NCBI RefSeq assembly: GCF_900496995.4
Contig: NC_044004.1
Coordinates: forward strand, 78,623,538 to 78,687,537
Source: Aquila chrysaetos chrysaetos
Taxonomy: Eukaryota > Chordata > Aves > Accipitriformes > Accipitridae
Reading direction: 5' to 3'
Length of the DNA: 64,000 bases
Part shown: positions 61,301 through 64,000 of the stretch, piece by piece
How the letters are laid out: each line of letters starts with the position of its first letter
Numbering within the stretch: position 1 is the first letter of the stretch
The notes under the pieces: model-generated
Seen by the model: only the letters and a program-made list of their open reading frames with translations
Told to the model about the DNA's origin: nothing
Databases searched by the model: none
Made by a program: the position numbers and the translations under genes

Positions 61301-63313
61301 AAAGTCCTTGAAGGGTGGTGGGGGAAGTATTTAGTGGCTAAAAATTGAGGGTGTTTTTCCAGCAAAAAGGAATACTTTAAGTGCCAAAATGAAGCAGTAA
61401 TGAAGACAAGATGTGAGTAAAGAGGCTGGAAAGGGGTCAGAAGGGAAAGTAGTAGGTATGCAGGCTGCAATGGAAGAGGGTAATACATGAACATGGGATC
61501 TGGTCTAAGATGTTTAAAGCTATATAAGTATTGCCTCTTAGGTGGACCCAGGAATTAGGCTTAGTTCCCCAACTAAGTGATGTAGATCCATTTGTGTTCC
61601 CATTTCCTGGAGGCCTTAAAGCAAACTTTTCTCCTCTGTGGCCAGGTTTCCTGACCAGGGGAATTAAATAGCTCCAGCTCACAGTTCAGGAAGAAACTAA
61701 CAAGTTTGTAGTGTGGATAATCAGGGGGTTTAAGCCCTCCACTGGTGGTTCAGACACAGCTAAACAGAATGCTGAAAGGTAGAAGGTAGTGGACATTCAT
61801 GCGGTTGAAAAGAGGGTAAGTCAAGTGCTGTTTCTCTGAGAATGGGAGGAAGACAGTGAGGCTACAGAGCATAATAATTATGTGAAATATGACCTGAGAC
61901 AAGTCTCTGAGCAAAGGACAGGACAGATTTTGAAAATGTTCTTGGAGTGCCAAAATGAATTTTCCATAGCTGGCAGTTCTGAGAAATATCTTCTGCATGT
62001 ATGTAGCCATTCTCCAAGGATTTAAAAACATTCTGTGTAGCAGCTTTATGATGCCCTATGTAGTGGAGTGCTAAAGATTCATGGAGAAGTGAAAATATGA
62101 ATACCCAACGCCATGTGGTAGACATGAAAGGTAGAGGCTGGTAATGAGTCGTCATCCATCTGCTATAATAATATTAACAAACCACTGTAAGTTCATAGTA
62201 CAGTAGTTAGCTGTCTTCCTGCTACAGGAAAACCCAACACGGTGTTCCAGCTTCCATGTCCTGTTCAGGAATGGTGGAAAAATACTTCACAGCATTAAAG
62301 CTCTTTGAAGGTTTTATAAAGCATTTATTGTGTGCTTGGACTGTCAAATATGATGAGTTAAATGATAGGCACAGAGCAGGTACTGAAGAGGAGTCTAATT
62401 TCTATGTTTTTTCAACAAATAAAAAGAGTTGCCCAGAGTAGGAATCAGCTTGGTGACAAAGCTTGTGTTACGTGAAGATCCCTCTCAAGGTTAGGTTGCA
62501 AGTAGGAGAGGAAGTTGGTACGTTTAAGACTTACTGCTCCCAGAAGGAGCATATGATCAGCTCAATGCAAGGCCTAATGGGAAATGGGGCCTGAGAAGGT
62601 ATGACCTTTATGCAATGGGGCATGTATGTGAACGGTTAGGATTGAAGGAAATAGCTCACCAGGGAGAAGCTGGATCTGGAAAGTCACTTTCCATTAATGA
62701 AGGAAAATAGGAGTTAGCTGATCCTGAAGAAAATAATGGAGATGGCTTACACTAGATGTTTTAAAATAAGTATTTTGGAGGTTTGTGCTCTAATTTCTGA
62801 ACTTCCAATATTCCCTATGTTCATGTTTTTCTGGGTTCTTTTATACCAGAGCATAACATGTGAGTATACCAGAGGTCACTCCATGGCAGTGTCCAATAGC
62901 AGGTGTCTAGGAGAAATTATGCACAGTGTTGCCCCTGGGTACTTGTCTACCCTCTAAGTATCTCCGAGGCATGGACACTTTCTTAGCTAGACACAGCTTC
63001 TATGAGTGTAATAACCCTCAACAGGACTTTCTTACATCAGCCTGTTGAGAGTGGCCCTTTGAACCTAAGCAAACCGACAAAGTTATGAAGGCTGGAGAGT
63101 TTTGGGTTTTTTCTCCAGTTAAAGCTGACCGGCTGACACCAACAACAGGGGAGGGGTTAGAAAAAGCAACAATGTCAAATCGGAGAAGGTAGAAAGCTGG
63201 GGCCTGAGGTCCTCGTTGGATATCAGAAAGCTACCTAAATTTTTTTCTCTGTGCATGGATACTTTATGTATCAGTCTGCCATCACTTTTCATGCATCTCA
63301 CTTCAAACTCAAA

Positions 63314-64000
63314 CAATCACAGAAAAGGGACTAGAAAAGATCTCAGGAAATCATCTGGTGTAGGGCTATGCCAAGCATCAGCTGTGCCTCTGTCACTTCA
63401 TATGCTTGCCTGGCCTATTCTCCAGCACCCCTGTTGATGAAAGCCCGGTGACCTCACTAGGCAGTCTGTGCAAGTACTTTACTCATTTAGAAAGTATTTT
63501 CAATGTCCAAATTCTGACTTGCTTCAATTTGTTTATTCATTCTTCTCATGTCCATAGTGGTCACGAAAAGAAAAAAAGTTTTTTCTAGTTTTCTTTAAAG
63601 TAGTTTTAATGTATTTGAAGGCTATTATTACGTATCCAGAAGTTTTCTGTTCTCTGGACTAAACACCTGAATGTCTTCAATTTTTCTTCTGAGGCCATAT
63701 CTACTATACTTTTGATCAATATCTATGGTTATCATCTGGATTTTACTTCTCCTTAGTCTATAAAGCCTGTAACTGCTATAGAAAGATATACTTGACATGA
63801 TTTTTCTTAACAAAAACATGCTAGAACTTTGTCTGCTGTTCTACTTTTTTCTAGAAATGTGGTGCCTCAGAATGAATCCAGTTCTCCAGCTGAGGCTGAA
63901 CCAATACTGAAGATAAAATTATCTTGCAGTTTTTCATGCTGGGGTGTATAACTACGAGAATATATTATATTTTCACACCAGTGTAATAACTTTGACTCAA
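63314..64000 (-). mobile_element. Degenerate CR1 LINE fragment, 3' part, truncated by the window end
   Basis: Successive blocks match the reverse complement of the amniote CR1 consensus as I know it. ATCACAGAA at 63316-63324 is a relic of the 3' ATTCTRTG repeat. Next come GATCTCAGGAAATCATCTGG (63339 on), ACCTCACTAGGCAGTCTGTG, and TTCTCTGGACTAAACACCTG (about 63650). Last are AAATGTGGTGCCTCAGAATG (63855 on), CCAGTTCTCCAGCTGAGGCT and ATTATCTTGCAGTTTTTCAT. In - orientation the broken ORF2 C-terminal part reads GLRRKIEDIQVFSPENRK, cognate to the CR1 RRRLRGD-type segment. Many substitutions and stops make it an old, dead copy. CR1 is the dominant LINE of birds, crocodilians and turtles. Confidence 0.85.

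Larger units (their letters stand above)
44496..63313. other. Intergenic DNA downstream of NDNF, no supported gene
   Basis: This AT-rich, CpG-poor stretch has no recognisable exon, RNA gene or CpG island. The longest open frame (160 codons on the - strand, 45347-45829) has no recognisable domain or codon signature. PRDM5 is expected next in this direction from amniote gene order as I recall it. No PR-domain or zinc-finger exon was seen, so it must begin beyond the window. Contents include the (TTTTG)6 tract at 50145-50174, a perfect palindrome at 58324-58347, and A-rich tracts near 60520 and 60550. Confidence 0.7.

Noticed and set aside
1..64000. tRNA, rRNA, CRISPR, operon or phage-like features
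   Set aside because: None was seen. The spliced NDNF gene and CR1 element show the window is vertebrate nuclear DNA, where short bacterial-style reading is not appropriate.

Overview
The window is vertebrate nuclear DNA, most probably from a bird or another sauropsid. The clues are a three-coding-exon NDNF gene with short introns, very little transposon sequence, no mammalian SINE families, and one old CR1-type LINE at the right edge. Nothing prokaryotic, plasmid-like or viral is visible. Most open frames in the window are chance readings of non-coding DNA.

The one gene that can be annotated fully is NDNF (neuron-derived neurotrophic factor, a secreted two-FN3-domain glycoprotein) on the + strand. 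A GC-rich CpG island at about 20.2-21.6 kb holds Sp1-type GC boxes, a 29-base T run and a TATAAA box (20927). These place a non-coding first exon at about 20956-21094. After a 19-kb intron the coding exons follow at 40146-40336, 41377-41501 and 42429-43822. They join in frame to a 569-residue protein with a leucine-rich signal peptide. The 3' UTR reaches about 44495 and has two ATTAAA signals.

Left of NDNF (1-20 kb) is intergenic DNA. A possible last exon of an upstream same-strand gene lies at 95-915. TNIP3 is expected there from amniote synteny, but the sequence evidence is weak. A MIR/CORE-SINE-like remnant (12586-12935) and a perfect hairpin (12995-13024) lie in the same stretch. Intron 1 (21.1-40.1 kb) is relatively CpG-rich and carries an inverted pair of T-box-like half-sites at 26651-26680. 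Right of NDNF (44.5-63.3 kb) is AT-rich, CpG-poor gene-free DNA with a perfect 24-bp palindrome containing two inverted TCF/LEF-type sites (58324-58347). The next gene expected from synteny (PRDM5) does not begin inside the window. From 63314 to the end there is a degenerate CR1 retrotransposon in minus orientation.

I found no convincing new multi-gene system. The points most worth checking are regulatory: the unusual NDNF core promoter, the inverted T-box and TCF/LEF palindromes, the alternative first-exon donor, and the CTG-repeat signal peptide.
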